Source: Gracilaria vermiculophylla (taxonomy: Eukaryota; Rhodophyta; Florideophyceae; Gracilariales; Gracilariaceae). Taken from it: DNA of 26,982 nucleotides. The notes beneath the pieces are model-generated. The model was not told the origin of the DNA and searched no databases. It saw only the letters and a list, made by a program, of their open reading frames with translations. Positions 17,801 to 26,119 of the stretch are shown one piece after another (within the stretch, counting starts at the first letter, position 1; each line of letters begins with the position of its first letter). The stretch lies in the NCBI GenBank assembly GCA_019155205.2, contig JAHNZQ020000181.1, forward strand, positions 2,118,625 to 2,145,606, in the 5' to 3' direction. Made by a program: the position numbers and the translations under genes.

Positions 17801-18699
17801 ATGAGTAGCATGCTGGTTCCAAGCCCAAACCCTGTGGAAACGGAAGCTTTCACAGCCGATCTATATGCGTCTTCAAGTGAGGCTTCGTAGCGCCTGACTT
17901 CGTCTTCCTGACCGCCGAAAGCAGTAACAGTACGAATGAGACTGAGAACCTCAGATGCAATTGCACCAGCTCGGCCGTAAGCACCGAGACCATCACCAGT
18001 GGCTTCCGCAGATGCATTGCCAAAGACAGCACCAGCGATCATAAGCAAGGGCGTTACGGCGAGCACGACGAGAGTTAGTTTCCAGCCTTTCGCAAATCCA
18101 ATAATGATACCAACGACGAAGGTTGTGAGGTACTGGCAAGCAGTGGCGAGTTTATCTCCAATACCCGCTTGAATCAGATTGATATCGTTAACGACGATAT
18201 GAGTGAGCGCCCCCGCCTCGTTATTATCATAGAAGTCGCAATCCTGCGCTATGAGATTGTCAAAGAAGCGGCGGCGGAGATTGTTGCCTATGCTATTGGC
18301 AGCAGCAAGCGCAAAGAACAACTGCAAGAAAGAGATGGCGAATGCAACAAAAGAGATAATGAGGAAAAGATTGGTAGTGTCCTCAACCTTTTCGCTTACG
18401 GCGTCGGAAAATCCAACTTGGGCGTTATCCGATGAATTGAGCACGGCAGCAAATTCGTCAATTATTCGCCCAAATAGGACAGTCAGAACTGGCAGAAGAA
18501 CGCCGTGTCCCACTGCAGCAATGATCGACATGGCGATCATAGCCATCTCCATTCGAGTGGCATATCGAAACAACCTGAAGTACGGAACTGGAGGGTACTT
18601 TGGCGGTTCAACATCCTTCTTTGTCCTTCGTCGAAAAAGAGATTTCAGAGAGGATTTGCTTTCCGACGTGGATGAGGATTGTTGCAGTATTTCGGCCAT
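14824..18699 (-). CDS. Full-length ABCB (MDR/P-glycoprotein-type) ABC transporter
   Basis: This 1291-residue protein has the order membrane domain, ATPase, membrane domain, ATPase, as in P-glycoprotein exporters of lipids and drugs. The first membrane domain starts at about 50 with several hydrophobic helices. NBD1 has Walker A GKSGSGKST (427-435), signature LSGGQ (547-551), Walker B ILLLDE (567-572) and a switch His near 603. A charged linker (about 645-705, with a KMEEEKK stretch) follows. The second membrane domain spans roughly 720-1010. NBD2 has Walker A GTSGHGKST (1080-1088), signature ISGGQ (1189-1193) and Walker B ILLLDE (1209-1214). Both catalytic glutamates are present, so both sites could hydrolyse ATP. 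NBD1 carries a short charged insertion after its Q loop. The start is the ATG at 18699; the frame is open to 18720 only by TTG. There is no intron. The substrate is unknown. Confidence 0.95.
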   Translation of the reverse strand: MAEILQQSSSTSESKSSLKSLFRRRTKKDVEPPKYPPVPYFRLFRYATRMEMAMIAMSIIAAVGHGVLLPVLTVLFGRIIDEFAAVLNSSDNAQVGFSDAVSEKVEDTTNLFLIISFVAFAISFLQLFFALAAANSIGNNLRRRFFDNLIAQDCDFYDNNEAGALTHIVVNDINLIQAGIGDKLATACQYLTTFVVGIIIGFAKGWKLTLVVLAVTPLLMIAGAVFGNASAEATGDGLGAYGRAGAIASEVLSLIRTVTAFGGQEDEVRRYEASLEDAYRSAVKASVSTGFGLGTSMLLILSTYGLAFWYGSVLVRNKEMSAGDVLLVFFSITLGASSLGTAGPAFKSFGVARAAAPRVFEITDRQSPIDPTSEDGVVPHTPVEGHIRFENVNFNYRKRIVEEGQSQFVLSDFNLDIPVGTSEAFCGKSGSGKSTVARLIQRFYDPLSGRITLDGVDLRELNVKWLRSQIGVVSQMPSLFMLSIKENIALGAGLEFTKDEQGRFVSRRRKVSDEQIINAAKMANAHSFISKLPEGYNTMLGERGAMLSGGQKQRVCIARALVRDPKILLLDESTASLDTASERIVQDALDKAAAGRTTITIAHRLSTIRNADNISCVQNGYVIERGPHDALVRNEQGFYRGLIELQRIEKDKMEEEKKAYADDGDDEGRPLAATSGLALSVSQTKGDSTTHAIDAVEEQEGKGPDLDKGLFMRTLRMNSSEWLLIFVGTAGAVLGGIIWPLASISLVELIDIMVRTNESGDVRFWAISFVVLGAMAFVGNIMQHASLGVSGEKLTKKLRRLAFRSLLRQEIGYFDMEENSLGSLTSRLSADAGAVKGLTGDLYGVGVNLIGAMLAGLIIAFINCWRLTLVVLAIIPGIALGGYFEMQASAGIDSGAKKDFAKANTLAAEAVDNVGTVRSLGIEDYFVARYHNGINDTVNAKRRKALLTGIAFGFSEFCQYLIWYATFKAGGDFVEKEYCSFREMLLSSMAILFAAITLGNISIFAPDVAAAKIGATQIYRLIDRTSMIDPTSTDGEKRASVNGDIKAQKVYFEYPRRPDVPVLRGLSLDIIQGKTFAIVGTSGHGKSTIISLLERFYAIREGKISVDNHDIAESNVQNLRSHIGIVSQEPELFNRSVFDNISYGASHEDGTPISMSDVVEAAKLANAHEFITQLPQGYDTLVGPRGDAISGGQRQRVAIARSLIRKPPILLLDEATSALDSASEGVVQDALDRAASERTTVVVAHRLSTIRNADVIAVIRKGRIIESGTHDVLLRRNGAYAELIQHQLTDV

Positions 18700-19265
18700 G
18701 CTGCGACGGGCGGAACGCAAAACCTGTGAACCGAGCCGTAGCCGGAAGCAGGCGATAATCGTCTATGCGTTTTATAGTGCAGAAGTTTGAATTGCTTCAG
18801 CAGCAGGGCGGCTGAAGAGACCACTCATGAGGAGAAGCAGCTCCAACGCAACATCATGTGCGCGGTTGCGCTCGACGAACGTAAACGTGCCAATGCATGA
18901 TGACGGAAAGCTTGGTTACTAAACCAGAATGGCAACGAAAACCGTTGAGATCGTGAATACGCTGTGACGTAAGCGCGCTATGGCACACGACCCGTCGCTG
19001 ATTGGCCACCGTCATTTACAGCGCTGCCCCTCGTTAGTGCATGTGCGCTGCGCTGTGCATTATCAGTTGCATGCAACGAAAAGCTGGACCAATGGGGCGG
19101 CGCGGCTTGGAGGGTCCCCTTCGTCGTGTACAGCCGTCCAGGTATTACAACGCTTTCTTGCTATGATCCTTCGCAGAGAGCGTTGATCCCTCGTAGGCGG
19201 AACGACGCCGTCCGCTGTCTCCTACGCCATCGCTACGCCCCACCGCGGCTGGCCGCCGCCGCCCA
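18700..19265. promoter_or_regulatory. Divergent promoter region, ABC transporter and RPC82
   Basis: No gene is seen. Candidate sites are TGACGTAA at 18965-18972, ATTGG (reverse CCAAT) at 19001-19005, CCAAT at 19089-19093, and a CCAAT that runs into the RPC82 start codon. These are NF-Y- and CREB/bZIP-type cores judged by eye only. Confidence 0.35.
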
Positions 19266-20951
19266 ATGGTGCGACAACATGAGGCGCTCGCGTGCGCCAT
19301 AGCGCGCTTCCACTTTAGGCCCATTGTCGCCGAGACGGTGCGCCTGCTTTGCCTGCACCCCGGCTCCACGCTGCCCATGCTGTCGCGTTTGCTTTCGCCC
19401 TTCTTTGAGGCGCTTTCGGCCCGTCAGAAGCAGCAGCGTGTTGTGGGCGATGAGCAGCGCCACAGCTTTGTACGCGATTCGCTTGCTGTGCTTTGTCAGC
19501 ATGGAATCGCATTCTACGTCGAACGTATTGTGCCCGGTATGCCGAATCGCACGTCGCTCAACGACCGCCGTACCGCCATCCAGTATTTTTGTGATGTCAG
19601 CGTGCTGCTGTACAGGCCTCGTCTGCCGCTATATCTCGGTTGGGCTTTGCGTCGTTTTGGAGAGTTTGGTCACGCGGTGCTCTCTGCATTGCTTGAGAGG
19701 GGTCGCCTCACCTCCGCACAGCTTTTCAAATGCACACTCGCCCCCAAGATGGCTGAGTTTCCCATCCCTCAAGCCGATGTCCAAGCTTGCCTCATTGACA
19801 TGGTGCAGTCCGGCGTTGTCCAGTGGTGCGGAAAACGCAAACGACGCTCGTCCTTGCTGGCCAGACTTCAAAAACAAAATGAAGAAGCTGCAGTAGAAAA
19901 CATCGGCTCGAAGCGACCCAACCCGGCACCCCTGCAATCCGGCTACGACGATGAAGATGACGAAGACGATTACGATGATGAAGAGGATGGTCGCCAACGC
20001 ATTCAGATTGGCAGGGGCGACAATGTGCAATCTGTCCTTGTTCCAGACAAAGACAATGACACTGATGTTTGGGGCGTTTGCTTTTGGCATCTCAATCGCG
20101 AATTTCGAAACGAGTGCTGCATCATGGTCGTCGGAACCCGCATTCCTAACGAGCTATCCATCCACATTCTGCGTGTTGGCTTACAAATCGCGCTATCACG
20201 AGAGGATTGTCGACAACCCTCTGAAGACATGGTCACCGCTGAAATCCCTACTGATGATATCAAAAAAGGATTAGAAGAATTCGACCTTTTCGTGAGCACT
20301 CAAGATTTCTGGGACGCAGCGCTGCTCCTCGCCAAACATGACCCCCCGTTCGTTATTGCTGTGCCTGCGCATGCGCCAACTCATCTAAAGTTTATTCCAG
20401 GAAGATTAGTTGCTGAGACGCGTCACAAGACGGTGGAGGAGCTGATCTTACGACGGTATGGCGGCACAGGAAGACGTATCTATAAAGCACTCGCGTTAGA
20501 AGGTGCGATGGAAGAGAAGATGCTTGCAGAGAAGTGCATGCTGCCTTTGAAAGTGGTTAGAGAACACGTTTTTCGCATGTACCAGGACCGCGTTATCTCG
20601 ACTCAGGAGGTCCCTCGTTCAAATGATCAGCAACGAGCTGGTAACTGGTTTTACTTGTGGAAGGTGAACACCTTCTCCATGCACCGCAGTCTGCTTGAAG
20701 TGATGTACAAGACAATGCTCAACTTGTTTGTGCAATACGAGATGCTGGACATGGACAGCAAAAATCCTGAAATTCAGAAGAAAGAGAGAAGTCGTGAAAC
20801 TCTCCTTGTCACAAGTATCCTCAGAGTTGACCAATCTATCATGGTCATGCGAGATTTCGGTCCCATCACTGCTACTTACTTTCCATCAAAATATGAGATA
20901 CTTGATGGATACATACTTCAGAGTAAAAAGCGAAGGCGACGGATAGCATGA
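19266..20951 (+). CDS. RPC82: RNA polymerase III subunit RPC82/RPC3 (RPC62)
   Basis: This 561-residue protein is the winged-helix subunit of the Pol III RPC82-RPC34-RPC31 initiation subcomplex. The N-terminal winged helix (about 10-90) reads 'FRPIVAETVRLLCLHPGSTLPML' with a following helix 'RHSFVRDSLAVLCQHGIAFYV'. Residues 130-200 form a second winged helix ending in a basic patch (GKRKRRSS). An acidic low-complexity loop occupies about 228-241 (DDEDDEDDYDDEED), as in other family members. 'DVWGVCFWHLNREFRNECC' (267-285) is the central conserved segment. The C-terminal half includes 'RRYGGTGRRIYKAL' and a final winged helix and coil ending 'LEVMYKTMLNLFVQYEML'. The length is close to the human protein (534). 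It is intronless. Its 3' end lies 150 bp from the convergent RNase H1 gene. Confidence 0.9.
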   Translation: MVRQHEALACAIARFHFRPIVAETVRLLCLHPGSTLPMLSRLLSPFFEALSARQKQQRVVGDEQRHSFVRDSLAVLCQHGIAFYVERIVPGMPNRTSLNDRRTAIQYFCDVSVLLYRPRLPLYLGWALRRFGEFGHAVLSALLERGRLTSAQLFKCTLAPKMAEFPIPQADVQACLIDMVQSGVVQWCGKRKRRSSLLARLQKQNEEAAVENIGSKRPNPAPLQSGYDDEDDEDDYDDEEDGRQRIQIGRGDNVQSVLVPDKDNDTDVWGVCFWHLNREFRNECCIMVVGTRIPNELSIHILRVGLQIALSREDCRQPSEDMVTAEIPTDDIKKGLEEFDLFVSTQDFWDAALLLAKHDPPFVIAVPAHAPTHLKFIPGRLVAETRHKTVEELILRRYGGTGRRIYKALALEGAMEEKMLAEKCMLPLKVVREHVFRMYQDRVISTQEVPRSNDQQRAGNWFYLWKVNTFSMHRSLLEVMYKTMLNLFVQYEMLDMDSKNPEIQKKERSRETLLVTSILRVDQSIMVMRDFGPITATYFPSKYEILDGYILQSKKRRRRIA

Positions 20952-21101
20952 GGTGACTGACACAATTTGAGGAAAGTCAAATTAGTCTCGAGCTAGTTTT
21001 CGCAGCCTTACGAAAGACGAAAGGAGCATGACACTCAGACTACACAGCCTTTTGTTACATGTAGAGCGTGTGCCTTAGAACCACCAAAGGTAGTTTTATG
21101 T

Positions 21102-22161
21102 CTACAAGCATGCAGCCACTGCCAAGCGATCCGCCGCTTCATTGCCCGGGATGCCAACGTGGCCTCTTACCCAGGTCATGTTCACCGTGATGTCAATTCT
21201 ACGGAGTGCGTTTCTATTGCTTTCAATGGCTAGCCAAAGTTCTTTGTTTTTGACTGGTGTTCCGGCTGCAGTTTTCCAGTTAGACTTCCTCCAGCGGTGA
21301 AGCCATGTGTCCATGCCATTTATTGTGTACTGTAGAAAACGTCATATTGGACAGGTATGTTAGCATCTTTCGCACCAGCGCGTAAAGTATTACTTGAGGT
21401 AGAGATGAAATTAGACGCTTGTAGCTCACCATTGAGTCGCTGTAAATTTTGACAGTGCCACCCTTCGACACAAGACCGTGTTGTCTGACAATTTGAAGGG
21501 CCTCTAACACGGCCGTCATTTCAGCCCTTTGGTTGGTGGGACGTTCTGTTAGTGGTTCGGATACATTGTACGGATTGTCCTCGCCAAAATAGACGCCATA
21601 TCCCGCTTTGCTGCCCCTTTTCCCGTTCCCCAAACAAGCACCATCTGTGTAAACCTCCAGTTCCGCTGCCGCATCAGGAGAGGGATCGGTCGCTTCGAGG
21701 ACTTGCACTTCATCGTCAGCGACCTCGTCGACAGGCGCCGGCTGCGATGCCGTGCGGCTGGTGCGCATTGCTGGAGTGGAGTTTGTGGCAGTATGCCGCA
21801 AATACGACTGAGCAGCGTTCAGCGTCTTGAAGGACTTGTATTTGGAGTTCGGAACACCATGCACATAGAGCCTACACTCATCCCACGACGTCAACACGCC
21901 AGAAAAGCCGTCCAGTCCGTGGCGCACGGCGTAGAACTTGCGCTTTGGGGCTGCGGAGTCGATTCCCATCTTAAACGGAGTAGCGCGTGGTCTGAGGTGA
22001 GGCGCTCTCTGTTCCCTCGAATGTGGGGGTTGACGCCTTTTGTTGGTCATGGCGACGGGGTTGCCGAGATGCAGATGGCGTCTGAACAGGTGGTGGGCGT
22101 GGGGTAGAATGAAGGAGTAATGTGTTGAAAACCTCTGCGCGGCAATCCGAGGAAGTGTCAT
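21102..22161 (-). CDS. RNASEH1: Ribonuclease H1 with hybrid-binding domain, two exons
   Basis: The spliced gene, 22161-21430 joined to 21329-21102, encodes 319 residues. It cleaves RNA in RNA:DNA hybrids (R-loops, organelle primers). A hybrid-binding (viroplasmin-type) domain lies at about 75-122 (KFYAVRHGLDGFSGVLTSW onward). A linker follows, and then the RNase H fold from about 168. All four catalytic acids are present: Asp173 (YTDGACLGNG), Glu214 (NQRAEM), Asp242 (IYSDSM) and Asp311 (GNEAADRLA). His301 lies in the RGHVG loop. The intron falls just after SDSM. Without splicing the frame ends early and lacks the last acid. Residues 1-37 are His-, Arg- and Leu-rich without acids and resemble a mitochondrial leader. 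A second ATG at 22050 (MTNKRRQ) could give a nuclear form. Confidence 0.93.
21330..21429 (-). other. Spliceosomal intron of RNase H1, 100 bp
   Basis: On the minus strand the intron begins GTGAGC at 21429, has a TGCTAAC branch site at 21365-21359 (branch A about 30 bases before the end), and ends TTTTCTACAG at 21330. Removing it joins SDSM to YTINGMDTWL and restores the RNase H fold without any gap. It is the only intron I can demonstrate in the window. Confidence 0.93.
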
Positions 22162-22560
22162 AACATGGGGAGAGCGGCCGGTTCGACGACAGCCTCACGC
22201 ACTGTTCATGTTGAAGCTGCGAGCGGTTCGATTACATCACCGGCAGCCGCGACCAGCGACGTAGGTCACGGAAACCAACGTGGCGTGTGCCGAGCTGAGT
22301 GGCCGCCACACCGATGAACGTACGAGGCGAAACATCTGTGGCGAGTGCGCTTTTGGTAAATCCAAAATTTGATTTGGCAAAACGGATTGCAAATTGGATT
22401 TGCTCCCGCACTTTCTACAAGCGCTTGCTGTCACTTGAGCGGCCGCGCCCGCATCCAGCGGCCGCCCCGCAGCACCGTCGCTTCTCTGCCCGGCCGCCAC
22501 AACAAACACGCGCCGAGCTCCCGCCGGAATTTGCAGCGCGAACTCAAGCGAGACCTCGCC
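22162..22560. promoter_or_regulatory. Divergent promoter region, RNase H1 and CWC15
   Basis: These 399 bases separate divergent starts. The CWC15 frame is open back to 22369, but the extra codons resemble no CWC15 protein and are taken as 5' leader. No defined elements stand out. Confidence 0.35.
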
Positions 22561-23421
22561 ATGACGACTGCGCACCGAGCGACGTGGAAAGCAGCGCGCG
22601 GCGGTCTGCAGGAGGAAGGGAGCTTCCGCCTCCACGCGCCGTCCGTTGCCGTCTCTGGAAAGGACGCGCCGACGGAGCGAACGTTGAAGAAACGACATTT
22701 CACCCCAGCCGATGCGTCGCGCGATGACATGCGTCTCCAGATTGAGAACGAAGACGCGCACGAAAGCAAAAGGCAGCGACGCTCGCGCTTCGGCCCCACT
22801 CCTGAACTTGATGCCGACGCGGACGCGCAGAATAGCGATACGGGTCAGAAGCTTCTACTACATACCGAGGGAGTGGGGGCCGCAGCAAGCGCAGGAACGG
22901 AGAACAACCCAACTCCAGACGGCGAGGATCAAAATGGCGCCCGTGAGCACAACGATGCACTGAAGTCTGGAGCCTCGATAAAAGCAACCGATGACCCCAG
23001 CGAGGGCCCGCCATTCCAACACTCCGAACACTCCGAACAAGACTCCGATGACGAGGACGACGAATCCGATGAAGACGAGGCTGAGCTGCTGGCAGAACTA
23101 GAGCGAATCCGCAAGGAACGAGAGTTTGACAGGGCCAAGAAACAAGCCGAAGAGCACGAGCGACTGGAACGGGAGGAAACCTCCAAAGCCGCGTCCGAAA
23201 ACCCTTTACTTGGCAACTTGACAAAGTTTAACGATGAAATTAGCGAGACGGCAAGCGTTGCCACGGGAAGTGTGCCTGCTTTCGCTGTGCGGCGACGCTG
23301 GGACGATGACGTGGTGTTTCGCAATCAGGCGCGAGGGGAGCGCAAACAGAAACCCAGATTCCTCAACGATACCATCCGGAACGACTTTCACAAGAGATTC
23401 ATGAGGCAGTACATGCGGTAG
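22561..23421 (+). CDS. CWC15: Pre-mRNA splicing factor CWC15 (Cwf15/AD002)
   Basis: This 286-residue protein is a component of the Prp19/NTC complex in the active spliceosome. The N-terminus 'MTTAHRATWKAARGG' is the family signature and fixes the start at 22561. The middle is disordered, with a basic stretch (ESKRQRRSRFG) and an acidic run (DSDDEDDESDEDEAE) leading into a charged helix (LLAELERIRKEREFDRAKKQ). The C-terminus 'FAVRRRWDDDVVFRNQARGE' followed by 'FLNDTIRNDFHKRFMRQYMR' matches the conserved CWC15 tail that contacts the spliceosome core. It is somewhat longer than the human protein (229), mostly in the disordered centre. It fits with the neighbouring gene that needs splicing. Codon use is GC-richer than in the genes to the left. 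Confidence 0.95.
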   Translation: MTTAHRATWKAARGGLQEEGSFRLHAPSVAVSGKDAPTERTLKKRHFTPADASRDDMRLQIENEDAHESKRQRRSRFGPTPELDADADAQNSDTGQKLLLHTEGVGAAASAGTENNPTPDGEDQNGAREHNDALKSGASIKATDDPSEGPPFQHSEHSEQDSDDEDDESDEDEAELLAELERIRKEREFDRAKKQAEEHERLEREETSKAASENPLLGNLTKFNDEISETASVATGSVPAFAVRRRWDDDVVFRNQARGERKQKPRFLNDTIRNDFHKRFMRQYMR

Positions 23422-23932
23422 TTTCGTTTTGGCTTGAGGATTTCGACCTTCAACCATGTGCCTTGTGACTCTTGCCTGCCTTTCTGAGGATTATTGGACT
23501 GTGCGATGATACAAACTGGTCTGCTACGATTTCAGGGGCGCTCGCGTTTTGATGGATATCCTGACGGATGTCTTTCGTGCATGTCAGAAAGCGTCAGGAA
23601 GCATCTGAATTGATAGCGCGGATCTCATGTACATCCGAAAACGTGGTGAGAATGCGCGATACAATCGTACGAAACAAGCGCTGTTTGCTTAAAACTCGAC
23701 GAGCAAGGCTGGAAAAGGTGTAAAGTTTGAAAGAGGACGCGTGTGCGAAAGCTTCAGTTTTGTAAAAGTTGTATGTGCAGTATCAGCAGTTGTTACGGAG
23801 GGTGCTTGTGTGTGTGGATGAGAAGGTTCACTTTGAAACAAAGAACGGAGCAAAACGTACACGTACAAGTGCAGGCGATGATGACAAGATTGTTTTGTTT
23901 CGGAAGGGGAATGGGGATGATACTTGTATGTG
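23422..23932. other. Convergent 3' region between CWC15 and the kinase
   Basis: These 511 bases lie between two stop codons. I see no gene, RNA or clear repeat. An ORF on the minus strand overlaps the kinase end in another frame and has the biased composition of a shadow. Confidence 0.45.
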
Positions 23933-25261
23933 CTATTGATGTTGCTGCTCCAAAGAAGCTGTTGAGGTTCGCATGAGCAAGGCTTTTGTGCGACTGGTGA
24001 GAGACAGTTGTCGTCGAGCACGCGGCATGGTGTCGTTGTTATCAGGTTGGGTTTTTGACGTGATGAAGTCAAATGTTAGTCGTCCTTCTCGCCGTGTCGC
24101 AAAGCCTTCCAGTAACCCTCTCGGGCGTTCAACGGACCCTTTTCTGCTGCCGCTCTGAGAGGAATTAGACTCATCTTCGAGGAGGCACGGCTGAGCGTCT
24201 TGTTGGTGGTTGACGTTTTGCCTCCGAAACCAGAAAAATGACCCACTGTTTGATTTGTGCATTGAACGGCGGCGCGTGGCTAAACTGGGTGAACTTTGAT
24301 TGTGACGATCAAAGTACGAGCGGCCGAACAGGGGTTTGTGAGGTTGCGGAACAGAAAAGGTACCCATTCGTCTGGCGGACGGGCGATCACAATCGTCGGG
24401 GTGCTCTGCTGCGTGAGCATCCTTTTTCGACGGGCCAGGGCGCGGGGCGGAAGTGGGTGCAAGCCGTCCAGTGAGCCACGGGTGCAAGCTGACCTGCGCA
24501 ACGGAGTAGCGTTTGGCCGGGTCAAGCGCGAGTAGTCGCGAAGTGAAGTGCATGGCGGCGCGGGAAAGTGAGTGGGGATATTCGACGATTCCCTGCCTCA
24601 TCATGGCGGTCATGAGCTGCCCATTGTTGTCGACAAATGGGTGGGCGCCAGTGAGAAGAATGTAGGCGAGAATGCCAAGCGTCCAGGCGTCTGCCTTTGC
24701 GCCGTTATAGGGGAGGCCGTTTCCGTAGGTGACTTCTGGGGCGGAGTAGTAACTGGAGCCGCAGGATGTGGTCATGAGGGAATTACGGCGGATGAGACCG
24801 GTGAGGCCGAAGTCAATAATCTTGAGGGTTGTGGTTTGAACGTCGACGAGAACGTTGTCGGGCTTGAGGTCTCTGTGCACAACGCCCTTGCTGTGCAGGT
24901 AGGATACGGCGTTGACGAGTTGCGCCATGTACAGCTTGGCGTGCGCTTCGGACAGAGGCCCGTCGGAGACAATGTCGAGCAGTTCTCGGCCGGGGGCAAT
25001 CTCCATGACGAGGAAGAGCTTGGTGTCACTCTGGATGGCCTCGACGAAGGCGACGATGTTGGGGTGCGAAAGCTTGCGAAGGACGGCGGCCTCGCGACGC
25101 GCGTATCGCGCCATGTCCATGTCCTCGAGGCTGTCCTTCCTCATGACCTTAACGGCGTACAGCTGGCCGGTGTCATCGTCGACGCCGAGCATGACCTTGG
25201 AGAACATGCCAACGCCGAGCTGCTTGGTGAGGCGATAGCGACCGACAGTGCGCGTAGGCAT
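23933..25261 (-). CDS. Serine/threonine protein kinase, CAMK/AMPK-like
   Basis: This 442-residue protein has an N-terminal kinase domain (about 9-263). The glycine loop GVGMFSKV (16-23), Lys38 in YAVKVM and Glu57 in the alpha-C helix are all present. So are HRDLKPDN (129-136), DFG (150-152), the activation segment 'TTSCGSSYYSAPE' with APE at 174-176, the D-x-W of subdomain IX (191-193) and Arg251. All residues for catalysis are there. The APE region resembles the CGSPxYxAPE of AMPK/SNF1-like and other CAMK kinases, and a Thr/Ser at 164-167 could be the phosphorylation site. The C-terminal ~175 residues are disordered, rich in Ser, Arg and His, with possible phosphorylation sites. No UBA or KA1 domain is visible. 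I start it at 25261 (MPTRTVGRYRL); the frame is open further but encodes Ala/Arg/Pro low complexity. The closest subfamily is uncertain. Confidence 0.88.
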   Translation of the reverse strand: MPTRTVGRYRLTKQLGVGMFSKVMLGVDDDTGQLYAVKVMRKDSLEDMDMARYARREAAVLRKLSHPNIVAFVEAIQSDTKLFLVMEIAPGRELLDIVSDGPLSEAHAKLYMAQLVNAVSYLHSKGVVHRDLKPDNVLVDVQTTTLKIIDFGLTGLIRRNSLMTTSCGSSYYSAPEVTYGNGLPYNGAKADAWTLGILAYILLTGAHPFVDNNGQLMTAMMRQGIVEYPHSLSRAAMHFTSRLLALDPAKRYSVAQVSLHPWLTGRLAPTSAPRPGPSKKDAHAAEHPDDCDRPSARRMGTFSVPQPHKPLFGRSYFDRHNQSSPSLATRRRSMHKSNSGSFFWFRRQNVNHQQDAQPCLLEDESNSSQSGSRKGSVERPRGLLEGFATRREGRLTFDFITSKTQPDNNDTMPRARRQLSLTSRTKALLMRTSTASLEQQHQ

Positions 25262-25488
25262 ATCGCAAGGGGCGGCGGCAGCGCAGCGGGGGAGGGGACG
25301 AGGGCGGGGGCGGGCGGGCGGCTGGTCGGGCGGCGGGTGGAGGCACGGGGGGGGGAGGGTTGCAGGCACGGGGGGGGGCGGGAGACGACGAAGGTGCGCG
25401 CGCGCGCGCTTGCGCGCAAAAGCGGCAGCGCGGCGCCCGCCACGCACAGCGCCCAAGCGGCGCGCTGACACGTGCCGCGAACGCGCCA

Positions 25489-25508
25489 CGCGCGCGCGCG
25501 CGCGCGCG
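25489..25508. repeat. (CG)10 dinucleotide tract
   Basis: Ten uninterrupted CG units. Alternating purine-pyrimidine of this kind is the classic Z-DNA-forming sequence. Confidence 0.9.
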
Positions 25509-25660
25509 AGCAGCGCCGCGGCCCGCGATGCACACTTGGCGCGCGCGCGCCGCGGACGCGCGCGGCGCGCGCGGCCGTGGCCCGTGCGTGGCGCTCGCCG
25601 CCGCCTGCTGCGCCCGCCTGATACGTCATTGGCAGCGGCGGTCGCGCGACCGCGCCGCGC

Positions 25661-25690
25661 GCCGCCGCCGCCGCCGCCGCTGCCGCCGCG
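25661..25690. repeat. (GCC)n trinucleotide tract
   Basis: An almost perfect run of GCC units, broken by a single T (gctgcc) near its right end. Confidence 0.85.
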
Positions 25691-25731
25691 CACGGCGCCG
25701 CGTTGTGGCGCCGTCTTGGCACCGTAAGCTT

Positions 25732-25977
25732 TAATCAGCACCGCAGTCTGCGCACTCTGCGCCGGCAGTGCCTGCGCCGCGCCGAGCTGTGCACGCGCGC
25801 ACTTCAGCCGCGTCACACGGCGATGTGCGTCCCGTCACATCGTGAGATACCGTGTAATCAGCACCTCAGTCTAAGCATTCTGCGCAGACAGCGCCCTCGC
25901 CCCGCCGCGCTGTCCGTGGCTGCACCTCGGCCCCATCACACGGCGCTGTGCGTCACAACTTTCCGTGAGAGCCCAGT
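25732..25977. repeat. Diverged tandem duplication, 123-bp unit
   Basis: Two copies (25732-25854 and 25855-25977) both start TAATCAGCACC and share CACACGGCG-TGTGCGTC near their right ends. They align over the whole 123 bases with roughly three quarters identity by eye. The period is a multiple of three. The + frame stays open in both copies (25703-26119), but most differences change the amino acid. Confidence 0.8.
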
Positions 25978-26119
25978 CAATTGCGCAGCCCCGCCCACGT
26001 TCCACCTATCCCCGATGTCGCTGCAGCCGCCGTTGTCGCTGCCGGCCCCCGCATCCTCGCCATCTCCCTCCGTATGCACGGAGCCCTGTGCGGCAGATTT
26101 CTTTTTCATAAATCGCTGA

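Larger units (their letters stand above)
25262..25731. promoter_or_regulatory. Very GC-rich kinase leader/promoter with CG, GCC and G-run tracts
   Basis: Composition rises abruptly here. Visible elements are G runs (25347-25355 and 25371-25378, plus many GGG in 25281-25346), alternating GC at 25395-25409, a perfect (CG)10 at 25489-25508, a 14-bp GGCGCGCGCGCGCC palindrome at 25539-25552, and a (GCC)n tract at 25661-25690. These can form G-quadruplex and Z-DNA. It is probably the promoter and 5' leader of the kinase. Confidence 0.45.

Noticed and set aside
21280..21430. Frameshift or pseudogene in RNase H1
   Set aside because: A standard intron with donor, branch site and acceptor explains the break and restores the conserved fold exactly.
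22369..22560. Extra 64 residues before CWC15
   Set aside because: CWC15 proteins begin with MTTAHRxTWKAARGG, found exactly at 22561.
22700..23224. 174-residue ORF antisense to CWC15
   Set aside because: It is an Arg/Leu-rich mirror of CWC15 coding DNA without a domain.
23689..24072. 127-residue minus-strand ORF past the kinase stop
   Set aside because: It overlaps the kinase tail in another frame and has Ser/Thr/His bias only. There is no sign that the kinase is frameshifted.
24572..25468. 298-residue open frame antisense to the kinase
   Set aside because: It mirrors the kinase codons, has no domain, and is Gly/Val-rich as expected of the complement of a GC-rich coding strand.
25262..25816. 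N-terminal extension of the kinase by up to 185 residues
   Set aside because: The added residues are only Ala/Arg/Pro/Gly low complexity from GC-rich DNA. MPTRTVGRYRL just before the glycine loop is the natural start.
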